Assembly: GCF_905220705.1 (NCBI RefSeq)
Contig: NZ_CAJNAT010000019.1
Span: 62,001 to 126,000 of the forward strand
Reading direction: 5' to 3'
Origin: Paraburkholderia domus
GTDB taxonomy: Bacteria; Pseudomonadota; Gammaproteobacteria; Burkholderiales; Burkholderiaceae
Length of the DNA: 64,000 nt
The position numbers were made by a program, and so were the translations under genes. This document shows, one piece after another, positions 46,307 to 54,896 of this stretch. Position 1 is the stretch's first letter. Every line of letters begins with the position of its first letter. The notes under the pieces are model-generated. The model was given only the letters and a program-made list of their open reading frames with translations. It made no database searches and had not been told where the DNA came from.

Positions 46307-47635
46307 TCAGATGGCGGCCAGCGCGCCTTCGATCGCATCGGTCAAGCGGCTGACGATCTCGTCGATGTCGCGCGCGGTGCAGATGAACGGCGGCGCCAGC
46401 AGCACATGATCGCCGCTCTTGCCGTCGACCGTGCCGCCCATCGGATACACCATCAAACCACGCGCGAACGCCTCACGCCGGATCGCCGCGTGCAGTTTCA
46501 ACTTCGCGTCGAACGGTGTCTTGGTGGCGCGGTCCTGCACCAGCTCCACACCGACAAAAAGCCCTCGCCCGCGGACGTCGCCGATATGCGGATGCTGCGC
46601 ATAGTGCTCGCGCAACCGGCCACGCAACTGCTCGCCGCGCGCCTGGACGTTCGGCAGCAGATGGTCGTCGGCAATCACGCGTTGCACTTCGAGCGCCGCG
46701 GCGCAGGCGGTGGCGTGGCCGATATAGGTATGCCCGTGCTGAAAAAAGCCCGAGCCGCCGACGATCGCCTGATAAATCCGGTCGCTGACCAGCGTTGCGC
46801 CGATCGGCTGATAGCCGGCGCCGAGCCCTTTGGCGATGGTCAGGATGTCCGGCGCGATGCCATCTTCCTCACACGCATAGAGGTAGCCTGTGCGGCCCAT
46901 GCCCGACATGATTTCGTCGAGGATCAGCAGCACGCCATAGCGATCGCACACCGCGCGGATCTTGCGGAAATACTCGCGCACCGGCGGCACGGCGCCGGCG
47001 GTTGCGCCCACCACCGTTTCGGCAACGAAGGCGGCCACCGTCTCGGCGCCGAGTTCAAGAATCTTCTGCTCGAGTTCGTCAGCGAGCCGCTGCGCGAATT
47101 GCTCGTCGGTTTCGTCGGCGCGCTGCTCGCGATACGCGTAACAAGGACTCACGTGGTGCGCTTCGATCAGGATCGGCAGAAACGGCTCGCGCCGCCATGC
47201 ATTGCCGCCAATCGCCAGCGCACCGAGCGTGTTGCCGTGATAGCTCTGGCGACGCGCGATGAAATGACGCCGCTGCAACTCGCCCTTCTCGACGAAATAC
47301 TGCCGCGCCAGTTTAAGCGCGGCCTCGATCGCTTCCGAGCCACCCGACACGAAGTACACGTGTTCGAGCCCTTGCGGCGCGCTCGCCACCAGACGATCAG
47401 CAAGTTCCTCGGCGACCTGGGTCGTGAAGAACGACGTATGCGCGTACGGCAATTGCTGCGCCTGCCGTTTGATCGCATCGATCACGCGCTGATTGCTGTG
47501 GCCGAGGCACGAGACGGCCGCGCCACCCGAGGCATCGATATAGCGTTTGCCGGTGGAATCGATGATTTCGATGCCGTCACCGGCGACAGCCACCGGCAAT
47601 GACTGCTTCGGCGAGCGATGAAATACGGTGGACAT
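46307..47635 (-). CDS. Class III PLP aminotransferase (beta-alanine/omega-amino acid type)
   Basis: The ATG at 47635 (AAAGGAAAG before it) gives 442 residues. The fold-type I aminotransferase has the PLP lysine in ILTIAKGLGAGYQPIG, with LDEIMSGMGRTG and SEAIEAALKLAR around it. It belongs to the omega-amino acid group (beta-alanine, GABA or similar donor). It lies 34 bases after the C45 hydrolase in the same operon, so it may process the amine released by that enzyme. Confidence 0.9.
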   Translation of the reverse strand: MSTVFHRSPKQSLPVAVAGDGIEIIDSTGKRYIDASGGAAVSCLGHSNQRVIDAIKRQAQQLPYAHTSFFTTQVAEELADRLVASAPQGLEHVYFVSGGSEAIEAALKLARQYFVEKGELQRRHFIARRQSYHGNTLGALAIGGNAWRREPFLPILIEAHHVSPCYAYREQRADETDEQFAQRLADELEQKILELGAETVAAFVAETVVGATAGAVPPVREYFRKIRAVCDRYGVLLILDEIMSGMGRTGYLYACEEDGIAPDILTIAKGLGAGYQPIGATLVSDRIYQAIVGGSGFFQHGHTYIGHATACAAALEVQRVIADDHLLPNVQARGEQLRGRLREHYAQHPHIGDVRGRGLFVGVELVQDRATKTPFDAKLKLHAAIRREAFARGLMVYPMGGTVDGKSGDHVLLAPPFICTARDIDEIVSRLTDAIEGALAAI

Positions 47636-47669
47636 GGTTTTCACTTTCCTTTCTGTTGGCGACAGCAAC

Positions 47670-48737
47670 TCAGGCGTCGGCTTGCGTGGTCGGCATGCAT
47701 GCGATGACGGTGTCGAACGCACATTGCCCCTGTCGATAGACTTTCATCGCGACAGCATCGCTGCCGATTTCGAAAAGCGTAGTCGCGAGCGTGTTTTCGT
47801 CGTCGGGATCGAGCGGGTCATCGCGGTAAATCGGCAGGCCTGAAGGCGCGCGATCCTGCAATACATCGACCAATGCGGCGGGGGTGATTGGACCTGCGAG
47901 CGTGGTCAGCAAATGGTCGACGCGCGCCTGCCGGTCACGCGAAGAATCGGTGACGATCTGCGCCTCGGCTTCGCAACCGGGATGAATCAGATGGTTCGCA
48001 TGGCCAGCGATGGTGGACACCGTTTGCACGGAACATCGCTGTGCGCTTGCTTCGACGCTCAGGAGACGCCCGTCCCCCGCACAACCGAGCGTGTGATGAA
48101 AGCCGCTCGCAGCCGGCGTGCCGCGCAGGATGAGCAGCGTCTCGTCGAGCGAGACCGCATCGAGCACCGCTCGCGCGAGAATCATGCGTGGCACGCCGGT
48201 GGCCGGTACGCGAATGCGCAGATTGTTGATGGCCTGCACGAGACCGGCGCGGTTGGCCGCGAAGGTGTGCCCCGGCAACGATCCGGGGTAATAGAAACTA
48301 ACGAAACCAGGCTTGCCGGCAGCTTGCACCTCGACCAGAGCGCAGCGCTCGCGCAGAAAGGCATCGCCGTCTTCGTTGTGGGCAATGAAGCGTGCATTGC
48401 CGTCGACGGCGGCCAAAGTCGTGCAGCCGTCCGGCGCGTTGTGAATCAACTCGCCGCGGCAGTTCCACAAAAAGATGTCTTCCGCCGACCAACCCAGTCC
48501 TGCCGCCATACCGTCCAACTCGACCAGCAGCGCAGGAAAATGCGCCTGGGCCGCCTCGCGCAACCGCTGGACGAACGGCTCTCCGCGCCAGCGCCGAACC
48601 GCGCGCCACGCACTGCTCTGTTCCATATAGCCGGCGAACACCGGTCTGGCGAGTTCGCCCAGCCGGTAGCCGATGTCATACGGCTCACCGCCCACCTGAA
48701 AGACACTTAAATCCTGCTTCGACGCCACGGCTCGCAC
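47670..48737 (-). CDS. C45-family N-terminal-nucleophile hydrolase (acyl-transferase fold)
   Basis: The 355-residue protein has the Ntn nucleophile Cys105 in APDGCTTLAA, preceded by the usual WNCRGEL and followed by AHNEDGD. Autocleavage at Gly104-Cys105 would release the active enzyme. C45 enzymes include penicillin acyltransferase and amide hydrolases acting on N-acyl or beta-alanyl amines. The signature NNLRIRVPATGVPRMIL lies in the second half. It is first in the RpiR-controlled operon, just after a 14-base operator candidate. Confidence 0.85.
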   Translation of the reverse strand: MRAVASKQDLSVFQVGGEPYDIGYRLGELARPVFAGYMEQSSAWRAVRRWRGEPFVQRLREAAQAHFPALLVELDGMAAGLGWSAEDIFLWNCRGELIHNAPDGCTTLAAVDGNARFIAHNEDGDAFLRERCALVEVQAAGKPGFVSFYYPGSLPGHTFAANRAGLVQAINNLRIRVPATGVPRMILARAVLDAVSLDETLLILRGTPAASGFHHTLGCAGDGRLLSVEASAQRCSVQTVSTIAGHANHLIHPGCEAEAQIVTDSSRDRQARVDHLLTTLAGPITPAALVDVLQDRAPSGLPIYRDDPLDPDDENTLATTLFEIGSDAVAMKVYRQGQCAFDTVIACMPTTQADA

Positions 48738-48773
48738 CTATTCAACAATCGGTACGCATTTATACTTCAAAAC

Positions 48774-48787
48774 AACATTTGTTGTCA
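48774..48787 (-). promoter_or_regulatory. Operator candidate of the C45 operon
   Basis: On the minus strand this reads AACATTTGTTGTCA, 37 bases before the C45 start. The plus strand shows the inverted repeat ACAAC-ATTT-GTTGT. The identical 14-mer lies upstream of the RpiR gene at 49746-49759. Confidence 0.7.
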
Positions 48788-48860
48788 AACAGCGTGATGA
48801 TGAATCAAACGGAGCGGCCGTGCTCCGTGGCAAGTTGCGGCGTGCTTCAGAGGAAAAACT

Positions 48861-49715
48861 TCAAGGCACGTAAGCGCCCTTTTCATGCAGCGATTGCTCG
48901 GCGATGGCAAGTTGCTCGACCGCTCCCGCCCCTTCCAGGGCGAGCAGATGCGCAACCAGCGACTCAGAAATCGCCGTGGCCGCCACCAGCGAAGGAAAGA
49001 ACGACGGGCTCTCGTGCGAAAAGATCAGCACCTTGTCGGCGTTCAACGCGATCGGCGAGACCGCGCTGTCTGTGATCGCGATCAGCTTGCTGCCCTTTTC
49101 CAGCGCGGCTTCGGCCACGCGCGCCGCTTCGACTGAATACGGCGCGAAACTGATGACGATAGTCGCGCTATCACGCTCGACCGTGCGCAGTTGCATCTCC
49201 AGCGTGCCCGCTTCGCCGTTGAGCAGCGATACCGACGGACGGAACAGCCGGTAGCCGTAGACAAGACCGAACGCCACCGCATAACAGGAGCGAAAGCCGG
49301 CGACATGCACATGCGGCGCGCGGCGCAACAGACGCGCCGCTTCCACGATCACGCGGCCGTTATGCGCGGCAGTGACTTCAAGATTGTGTTGTTGCGCGAT
49401 CAGCAGGTCGTTGGCCAGCGCATCTTTTGATTTGACGAGTGAACGGGCGCGGCTGGTGAGCGGCTCGGGCCGCGTGCGCACGCGCGCGACAAACAGGTTA
49501 CGCAATTCGTTCCAGCCGGGAAAACCCAATTGCTGCGACAGACGCACCAGCGAAGCCGGTTGCACCTGTGCCCGTTCGGCTACTTTGCGCATCGACGAGA
49601 CCGCTACTTCGTCGGGATGGTCGAGCAGGAACCCGGCTCCCATCTGGAACTGTGGACTCAGTTCGGAGAAGCGCGCCCGGATCAGGGCGGCGAGCTGGTC
49701 GAAACTGTCTGGCAT
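48861..49715 (-). CDS. RpiR/MurR-family regulator
   Basis: The ATG at 49715 gives 284 residues. The N-terminal RpiR helix-turn-helix has VSSMRKVAERAQVQPASLVRLSQQLGF. A SIS sugar-phosphate-binding domain follows at about residues 120-260 (RAPHVHVAGFRSCYAVAFGLVYGYRLF, ATIVISFAPYSVEAARVAEAALEKGSKLIAITD). RpiR proteins sense a phosphorylated or amino sugar. The gene lies 123 bases before the C45 gene, and the same 14-mer stands upstream of both. No phosphosugar gene is in the operon, so the ligand is open. Confidence 0.9.
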   Translation of the reverse strand: MPDSFDQLAALIRARFSELSPQFQMGAGFLLDHPDEVAVSSMRKVAERAQVQPASLVRLSQQLGFPGWNELRNLFVARVRTRPEPLTSRARSLVKSKDALANDLLIAQQHNLEVTAAHNGRVIVEAARLLRRAPHVHVAGFRSCYAVAFGLVYGYRLFRPSVSLLNGEAGTLEMQLRTVERDSATIVISFAPYSVEAARVAEAALEKGSKLIAITDSAVSPIALNADKVLIFSHESPSFFPSLVAATAISESLVAHLLALEGAGAVEQLAIAEQSLHEKGAYVP

Positions 49716-49745
49716 GCGGTGTACCGGGCGAGCGGTCGATAAGGA

Positions 49746-49759
49746 TGACAACAAATGTT
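49746..49759 (-). promoter_or_regulatory. Operator candidate of the RpiR gene
   Basis: On the minus strand this is AACATTTGTTGTCA, identical to the site before the C45 gene. It lies 31 bases upstream of the RpiR start. It suggests autoregulation. No gene is seen in 49760-50018. The apparent GC drop begins about here. Confidence 0.7.
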
Positions 49760-50018
49760 ACCACCCGGTGCATCGCATCCAACAGAACTTCCAGTGTGCG
49801 GTTCACTTTCTTCCCCGATTTGTTCGAGTGTCGCCATATGAACGCCCTTCGTCGTCGATAAACTGAGCGCACCATGCCATGTGCGTCCGTACGACGCTAC
49901 AAGCTCACATGCGGCGAGATGTTTTAGACCCGTGCGAACGCCTCAAAAAAACCCCTATTGCCGACATCGACTCAAGCTCCCCGTTCTTGTCACAGTCAGC
50001 GGCCACGCACAAGGACAA

Positions 50019-50651
50019 TCACGCTTCTCCCTGCTCATCTTGCCCAATCAAGATTCTCGCTGGCGACGCAAACATATAGCGTGGTACGTCCAGATTTTGT
50101 GGTGCCGGCTTGTTCCTGAACACACGACCAGCAAGGTCGTATGTGGAACCATGACAAGGGCACAGGAAACCACCCGGCCAGTTGTCCGGCAGATTGGCCT
50201 GCGGACCCGGCTGAAATCTCGGTCGCGGAGTGCATCCAAGATGCGTGCAAACTCCAATGACGACCAGAAGGTTCTGATGATTTGGTCGCGAGCGGTATTC
50301 ATTCCTGCAATAGCTCGGCAACGGCATGGAGAACGGATGGTCAGTGGAAGGGTCGGCGACTAGCGGATTGGCTTCGACTACATCATTCATCATGGCTTTG
50401 GTTCGATTGACGACAAATACCGGCATACCGCGCCACGCGACTGTCGCCATATCACCGGGCATCAGACGGCTGATGTCCACTGTGACAGGTGCGCCTGCTG
50501 CTCGGGCCTTCGCCGATGGCGCGAACGAATCAATAAATGGCACAAGGGTCGCGACACAGCCGACGCCGCCTGCAACCGATGTCGCAATCAACCATTTCCG
50601 GCGGCTATCGTCCGGGTGTTCTTTCGTATCTGCTTTCACCTCGCTCTCCAT
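50019..50651 (-). CDS. Orphan Rieske iron-sulfur protein of the cytochrome bc1 type
   Basis: The start is uncertain; ATG 50651 (MESEVKADTK) gives 210 residues and no strong ribosome site is seen. The N-terminal SRRKWLIATSVAGGVGCVATLVP is the membrane anchor and Tat-like region of bc1 Rieske proteins. The cluster ligands are in CTHLGCTP and CPCHGSTYD. The close likeness to bc1 Rieske is clear from RRKWLIATSVAGGVG and SYCRNEYRSR. Cytochrome b and c1 genes are absent, so it is an orphan copy. Confidence 0.88.
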   Translation of the reverse strand: MESEVKADTKEHPDDSRRKWLIATSVAGGVGCVATLVPFIDSFAPSAKARAAGAPVTVDISRLMPGDMATVAWRGMPVFVVNRTKAMMNDVVEANPLVADPSTDHPFSMPLPSYCRNEYRSRPNHQNLLVVIGVCTHLGCTPRPRFQPGPQANLPDNWPGGFLCPCHGSTYDLAGRVFRNKPAPQNLDVPRYMFASPARILIGQDEQGEA

Positions 50652-50838
50652 GCATTCGAGGCACATGTCTGTTTGATTTTTATTTCGCCGGAGCGTTCTG
50701 CACTGTGACCGAAAATGCTCCAATATTTCGGTGACTGTCATGTTGTGCCTGCTGAAAGACATCTCGGTGTCGGCTCAGGTTATAGATAACCTCTGGCAAA
50801 CTACCGCGTGAGACCAACGACGCGCCGTGCATCACGGT

Positions 50839-51357
50839 TTACTGTTGGTATGCCAAATCCGCGCGGCGATTCTGTGCCCACGATGCTTCATCGTGTCCGG
50901 TTGCGACCGGCTTTTCCTTTCCGAAACTGACCGCCTCGAGCTGCGAGTCGGGAACGCCAAACAGAACCAACTCACGGCGGACCGCCTCGGAACGCTTCTG
51001 ACCCAGCGCCAGGTTGTATTCGCTCGTGCCTCGCTCATCGGTGTTGCCCTGGATACGCACGTGGCGTTGTGGATGGCTCTTCAGATATTGCGCGTGCAGC
51101 TTCAGGAGCGGTTCATATTCGGGCTTGACGGTATAGTCGTCGAAGTCGAAGTAGACGCTGCGCTTGGCAAGCGGACTGTTCGGGTCGTTCAGCGGGTCGA
51201 CACTGACCTGAGTAACGGCGCTCGGGTTCGTTTGTGCGCCGATGCCACCACTCGTACCAGTTGCGTTGGCACCCTCGTTGAGTTTGACGCCCGAGTGACA
51301 TGCTGTTAGTGACCCAACCAGCAGAACTGCGAGCAACTTGAGAATTCTCGATGTCAT
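50839..51357 (-). CDS. Pal-like OmpA-domain lipoprotein (orphan)
   Basis: This 172-residue protein has a lipobox (LVGSLTAC), a Ser/Thr/Gly linker and the OmpA/Pal domain: SVYFDFDDYTVKPEY, HPQRHVRIQGNTDERGTSEYNLALGQKR. Peptidoglycan-binding residues are as in Pal. The tol and ybgF partners are not nearby. It follows the small secreted protein gene on the same strand with 89 bases between. Confidence 0.88.
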   Translation of the reverse strand: MTSRILKLLAVLLVGSLTACHSGVKLNEGANATGTSGGIGAQTNPSAVTQVSVDPLNDPNSPLAKRSVYFDFDDYTVKPEYEPLLKLHAQYLKSHPQRHVRIQGNTDERGTSEYNLALGQKRSEAVRRELVLFGVPDSQLEAVSFGKEKPVATGHDEASWAQNRRADLAYQQ

Positions 51358-51446
51358 TTTGGTTTCTCCTTACGTGGTTTAAACACTTCCGGCAACGACG
51401 AATCGTCATGGCCGCAACCTCCCCGGACGGTCACCAACCCTGGCAA

Positions 51447-51758
51447 TCACTTGTCATCGTCACGCTCATGAAGGAAAAATCGACCACTGCGCAAATACTC
51501 AAACCACCCGCTACCACGCGACACGCCATCTCGCCACACTGGGTAATACGCTGGTCCATGGACCACCGGAGGAGGTCGATATGCCATCGGCAGAAAATCA
51601 TTCTCAACGACCGACATGTCGCTCGCGACGGATATTGTGTTGACCACAACCGGGTTCAGCATCACGATGTCGAAGCTCTCTTCCGGACGAGCGCTCGCTG
51701 GCGGAATCACGCATACAGTCGACGAGACGATGAGCAAAGCGAATGGTCCGTATTTCAT
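51447..51758 (-). CDS. Small secreted protein of unknown function
   Basis: The ATG at 51758 (TGGAGAG before it) gives 103 residues. There is a signal peptide (YGPFALLIVSSTVCVIPPASA) and then a mature part with no known domain; it has AYRPPPVVHGPAYYPVW and an acidic end HERDDDK. The upstream in-frame start at 51959 would overlap the DegP-like gene and add 67 unlikely residues. Its position between the DegP-like and Pal-like genes suggests an envelope role. Confidence 0.6.
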   Translation of the reverse strand: MKYGPFALLIVSSTVCVIPPASARPEESFDIVMLNPVVVNTISVASDMSVVENDFLPMAYRPPPVVHGPAYYPVWRDGVSRGSGWFEYLRSGRFFLHERDDDK

Positions 51759-51918
51759 GGCTTTTTTCTCTCCAATCCGCCGACTTGTGAGTGATGCCGA
51801 CAGGAACACCATTAGAGCGTCATCGCACTCAATCGCAACATCGAACGTTGCTTCATTTTGACCTCCGTCGAACTCCTTGAAATACGGGAGCATCCGTCGC
51901 TGGTATTCCTCGGTATTC

Positions 51919-53373
51919 CTATCCGATGTCGATTGCCACGAAAATTGGAAGACGATCACGCTGAACCAGCAGCGCGACGTTCCCGCCAGCGTGGTCTAGC
52001 TCGTCACGCAACTGAGCTGCGCTTGACACCGGTGTATTGTTGACCCGCGAGATGATGTCCCCCGGCTGAACGCCGGCTAGCTCTGCGGGACCCGTGCTCT
52101 CCTCGACGCGGATACCGCCGGTCACTCTGGCCTTTTGCCGTTCTTCTGATGTCAGACTGCGCACCGTCAGGCCAAATTGTCCGACCGTAGTTTTAACGGG
52201 TTTGGCCGAGGCGACCAAGTTTCCTCTCATTGCACCCAACACGACCGAAGTTTCATGGGCCTTTTGGTCACGCCAAAACTTCACGCGTACCGCAGTCCCC
52301 GGGCCCAAGTCGGCCACGACTAGAGGCAATTGCGTCGAGTCGGTAATTGCCACGCTGTTCACTCGCAATATAACGTCCCCGGCCCGCAAACAAGATTTGG
52401 CTGACGGCCCGTTTTTATCAACCGAACTGATGAGCGCGCCGACCGGCTGGGCCATGCCGAAGGACCGCGCGAGAGGCGCGCTGACCTCCTGAATGGTCAC
52501 GCCCATGCGGCCGTGCTCAACTTTCCCGCGAAGCTGCAATTGCTGCTCTATTCTCATCGCGACGTCAATCGGAATCGCAAACGAAAGTCCCTGAAAACCA
52601 TGATGAACCGGCATATCAATACCGATGACGTCGCCGTTCAAATCGAAGAGCGGCGCACCTGAGTCGCCAGTATTCAGGGTGAGGTCGGTCTGAATCAAGG
52701 GAACATACGTTTCGTCCGGGAGCAACCGTCCCTCGCTGCTGATGATGCCGGCAGTGGTTGTATTTTCAAATCCGTAAGGCGAACCAACAGAGACGACCCA
52801 TTGCCCGACCTTCACATCGGATGGGTTTCCGATTTTCACTGTTGGCAAGTCATGCGCATCAATTTTTAGCAACGCTATATCGCTTGGCGGGTCGACACCG
52901 ATGACCGATGCCTTGAATTCGCGACGGTCCGTGAGCCTGACGTTGATTTGCGATGCACCTGCAACCACCTGGGCGCCAGTGAGAATGTATCCGTCCGGGC
53001 TGATGATGAAGCCAGAGCCGAGGGCTCCCAATGACAATGTGCCTTCACTGGAACGGTTGGGGGAGAATTGTCTGAAGAACTGGACGAACGGGTCATGCTC
53101 GTCCGATGCGGGCGGCCAAAGCGGTGTCAGATTGGCGACATGGCTCGCGCGAGCCGCGCTGATATTAACCACGGCGGGCCCGTTCTGCCGCACGATATCT
53201 GCAAAGTCCTTCGTAATCCCTGTCGAGATGACTCGCGGTGTCGTCGGTATGGCGCTGGGCACCACCGAACCCTGCACTGTGGACAGATAGGTGGGCCTGG
53301 ACATGCATCCGACAGACAAAACCGCCACCAGACACGCCGCAACCGGCGTACGCATCAGATTTCCGGCTCGCAT
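51919..53373 (-). CDS. DegP/HtrA-like protein with replaced catalytic His (likely pseudoprotease)
   Basis: The ATG at 53373 follows AGGAG and gives 484 residues. There is a lipobox-like SVGC near residue 23. The trypsin-like domain retains Asp165 (PPSDIALLK) and Ser238 (NTGDSGAP), but the His position is GYILTGAQVVAGA, so Gln135 stands where DegP has His in TNAHVV. The codon is CAG, one base from His. Two PDZ domains follow, with MGVTIQEVSAP and FGLTVRSL, and the end of each closes normally. It should be proteolytically dead but may keep chaperone or anchoring roles. Confidence 0.88.
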   Translation of the reverse strand: MRAGNLMRTPVAACLVAVLSVGCMSRPTYLSTVQGSVVPSAIPTTPRVISTGITKDFADIVRQNGPAVVNISAARASHVANLTPLWPPASDEHDPFVQFFRQFSPNRSSEGTLSLGALGSGFIISPDGYILTGAQVVAGASQINVRLTDRREFKASVIGVDPPSDIALLKIDAHDLPTVKIGNPSDVKVGQWVVSVGSPYGFENTTTAGIISSEGRLLPDETYVPLIQTDLTLNTGDSGAPLFDLNGDVIGIDMPVHHGFQGLSFAIPIDVAMRIEQQLQLRGKVEHGRMGVTIQEVSAPLARSFGMAQPVGALISSVDKNGPSAKSCLRAGDVILRVNSVAITDSTQLPLVVADLGPGTAVRVKFWRDQKAHETSVVLGAMRGNLVASAKPVKTTVGQFGLTVRSLTSEERQKARVTGGIRVEESTGPAELAGVQPGDIISRVNNTPVSSAAQLRDELDHAGGNVALLVQRDRLPIFVAIDIG

Positions 53374-53867
53374 GACACCGCTCCTAGCGATGTGGAAATG
53401 ACCTGCGTGGTGCAGCGCTTACGCAGGCGCCACGTATGCATTCCCTATTACGACGATTCCAGCCTATGCGGATAAACTTAAGAGACACTTAAAATTTCCG
53501 CGGGAACGTTTATAGAACCTCGGTGGCCGGCTCGGTCTCAGATATGCGCATCGCTTTCGGCTGGCGATGCAAGGCGACGGGGCTACTTCAACCCACGCGC
53601 CCGCCAGATGCCGACTTTGCTAGTCGTCAAATTGGTATGGGTGCTCGGTCGTGCAATCCCGAGTTTGGCGTACTGCCGATCCGGTGAACTGCCGGCGCGC
53701 GCCGCTCACCCAACTTGGGTAACGCGAACCCGGCGAGCGCCGCTGCGCCCAAGGCCAAAGACCCACACGTATCGCGAATCTCACGCCGCTCACGACGAGA
53801 CGAACCTGCGTGCGATACCGTGGTCGATGTTGATACAGATATCAACATCACGTGCACGGGCGGAAGA
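53374..53867. other. 494-base gap with an inverted repeat at 53826-53849
   Basis: No gene is recognised. At 53826-53849 GATGTTGATA-CAGA-TATCAACATC is a perfect ten-base inverted repeat, 19 bases before a small ORF. An AT-rich stretch at 53480-53515 may be the DegP-like gene's promoter. Confidence 0.5.
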
Positions 53868-54047
53868 ATGACAAATGGAAAGCCTCGTTCAGACGAGGCA
53901 CTTGCGCATGAACGTGTCGTTGACGCCAGACGCGAAGTGCACGCAGCGTCGATAGCACTCGAAGCACGCGTCACTGAAAAAAGGAGTACGAAACCATCGA
54001 CCTTGAAACTGGCGCGGTTCGCGGCAGCCATGCAGGCGTTGCGATAA
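53868..54047 (+). CDS. Possible 59-residue basic hypothetical protein
   Basis: The ATG is preceded by GGCGGAAG. The product begins MTNGKPRSDEALAHERVVD and is Ala/Arg-rich and helical. No family is recognised. The end overlaps the antisense GGDEF remnant, so it may be chance. Confidence 0.3.
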   Translation: MTNGKPRSDEALAHERVVDARREVHAASIALEARVTEKRSTKPSTLKLARFAAAMQALR

Positions 54048-54100
54048 CAGGCGACCCGATTTCTCCCACCGTTCTTTGCTTCATACATCGCCGCATCGAA
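54038..54100 (-). pseudogene. GGDEF domain C-terminal remnant
   Basis: About 21 residues, FDAAMYEAKNGGRNRVACYR, match the end of diguanylate cyclase domains (ADxAMYxAKxxGRNR). No GGDEF core lies nearby, so it is a fragment left by a deletion. Confidence 0.65.
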
Positions 54101-54257
54101 TGCATTCAAAAGTGACCTCAGATTTGAAATCCTATGGCTCAAAGTGCAAGCACCCTTAAAAACAGGCAACTCTTTCACACCGCGACAACCCCAGCCGTAA
54201 GACGCAGAACAATTTAAAGAGACTTCGGAACAGATTAAGCGCCAGGCTCGCCAGGTT

Positions 54258-54575
54258 CAGCCAGAGACAGAAACGTTCAAGGCCGCCGCTGCTGGCGCCA
54301 ACTGGTCGAAGTCGTTCTACCAAATCCTGACGAATGAACCGGGCAAGGATGCGTGGCCGGTTGTCGGCGCTACCTTTGTACTGCTGCACACCGCGCAGGA
54401 GAAGCCGGACCAAGGTAAGGAAACGCTGAAGTTCTTCGACTGGGCATTCAAGAACGGAGACCAGGCTGCTCAGGACCTGGATTACATTTCCCTGCCGCAA
54501 TCCGTTGTTACCGAAATCCGCTCGCAATGGAGCGCAAAGGTAAAAGACACTGCTGGCAAGCCAATCGCTGAATAA
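54258..54575 (+). pseudogene. PstS C-terminal remnant (phosphate-binding protein)
   Basis: The frame reads QPETETFKAAAAGANWSKSF, then NEPGKDAWPVVGATFVLLHT, ETLKFFDWAFKNGDQAAQ and DLDYISLPQSVV, the end of the periplasmic phosphate-binding protein PstS. About 230 N-terminal residues are missing. A TAA lies upstream in frame at about 54197 and no start codon is present, so it is not expressed as PstS. No other pst gene is nearby. A nine-base hairpin follows at 54592. Confidence 0.82.
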
Positions 54576-54591
54576 GTCTTCGAGGCGTCAA

Positions 54592-54614
54592 GCGCGCTCC
54601 CTCGCGGAGCGCGC
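54592..54614 (+). terminator. Hairpin after the PstS remnant
   Basis: GCGCGCTCC-5-GGAGCGCGC is a perfect nine-base stem but has no T-run. No gene is seen in 54615-54896. Confidence 0.45.
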
Positions 54615-54896
54615 GATACCGTAACGCCGGACAGAACATCTTTGCAAAGAAATCTCGCACGTCTGACATGCGGGCGTCTCGAACGTCAGAAACGGAAACC
54701 AGCTACCACTCTGCTCGCACGGAAATTAGTAGCCCCTCCTTAAGAGCACCTTATGCAGAGACGAAACGCCCTGAAGGGTTGCGCCTTTCGCTAATGGTCA
54801 GGAATAGGCGTGGCGCATGTAGCCCGCGGTATTGAGCTTTGGCTACCGGCAACGTGCCATTGTCCGGGACTGCGAAACCCAGGTGCATCGCATCGG

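Noticed and set aside
46187..47602. A 471-codon plus-strand frame opposite the class III aminotransferase
   Set aside because: Antisense to a complete PLP enzyme with its lysine motif.
50019..53373. Calling this set a transmissible heat-resistance locus (tLST)
   Set aside because: Only a DegP-like gene is shared; no ClpK, Hsp20, YfdX or HdeD genes are present.
53868..54047. Treating the small basic ORF as a firm gene
   Set aside because: It overlaps a fragment on the other strand and has no recognised family; kept only as a low-confidence entry.
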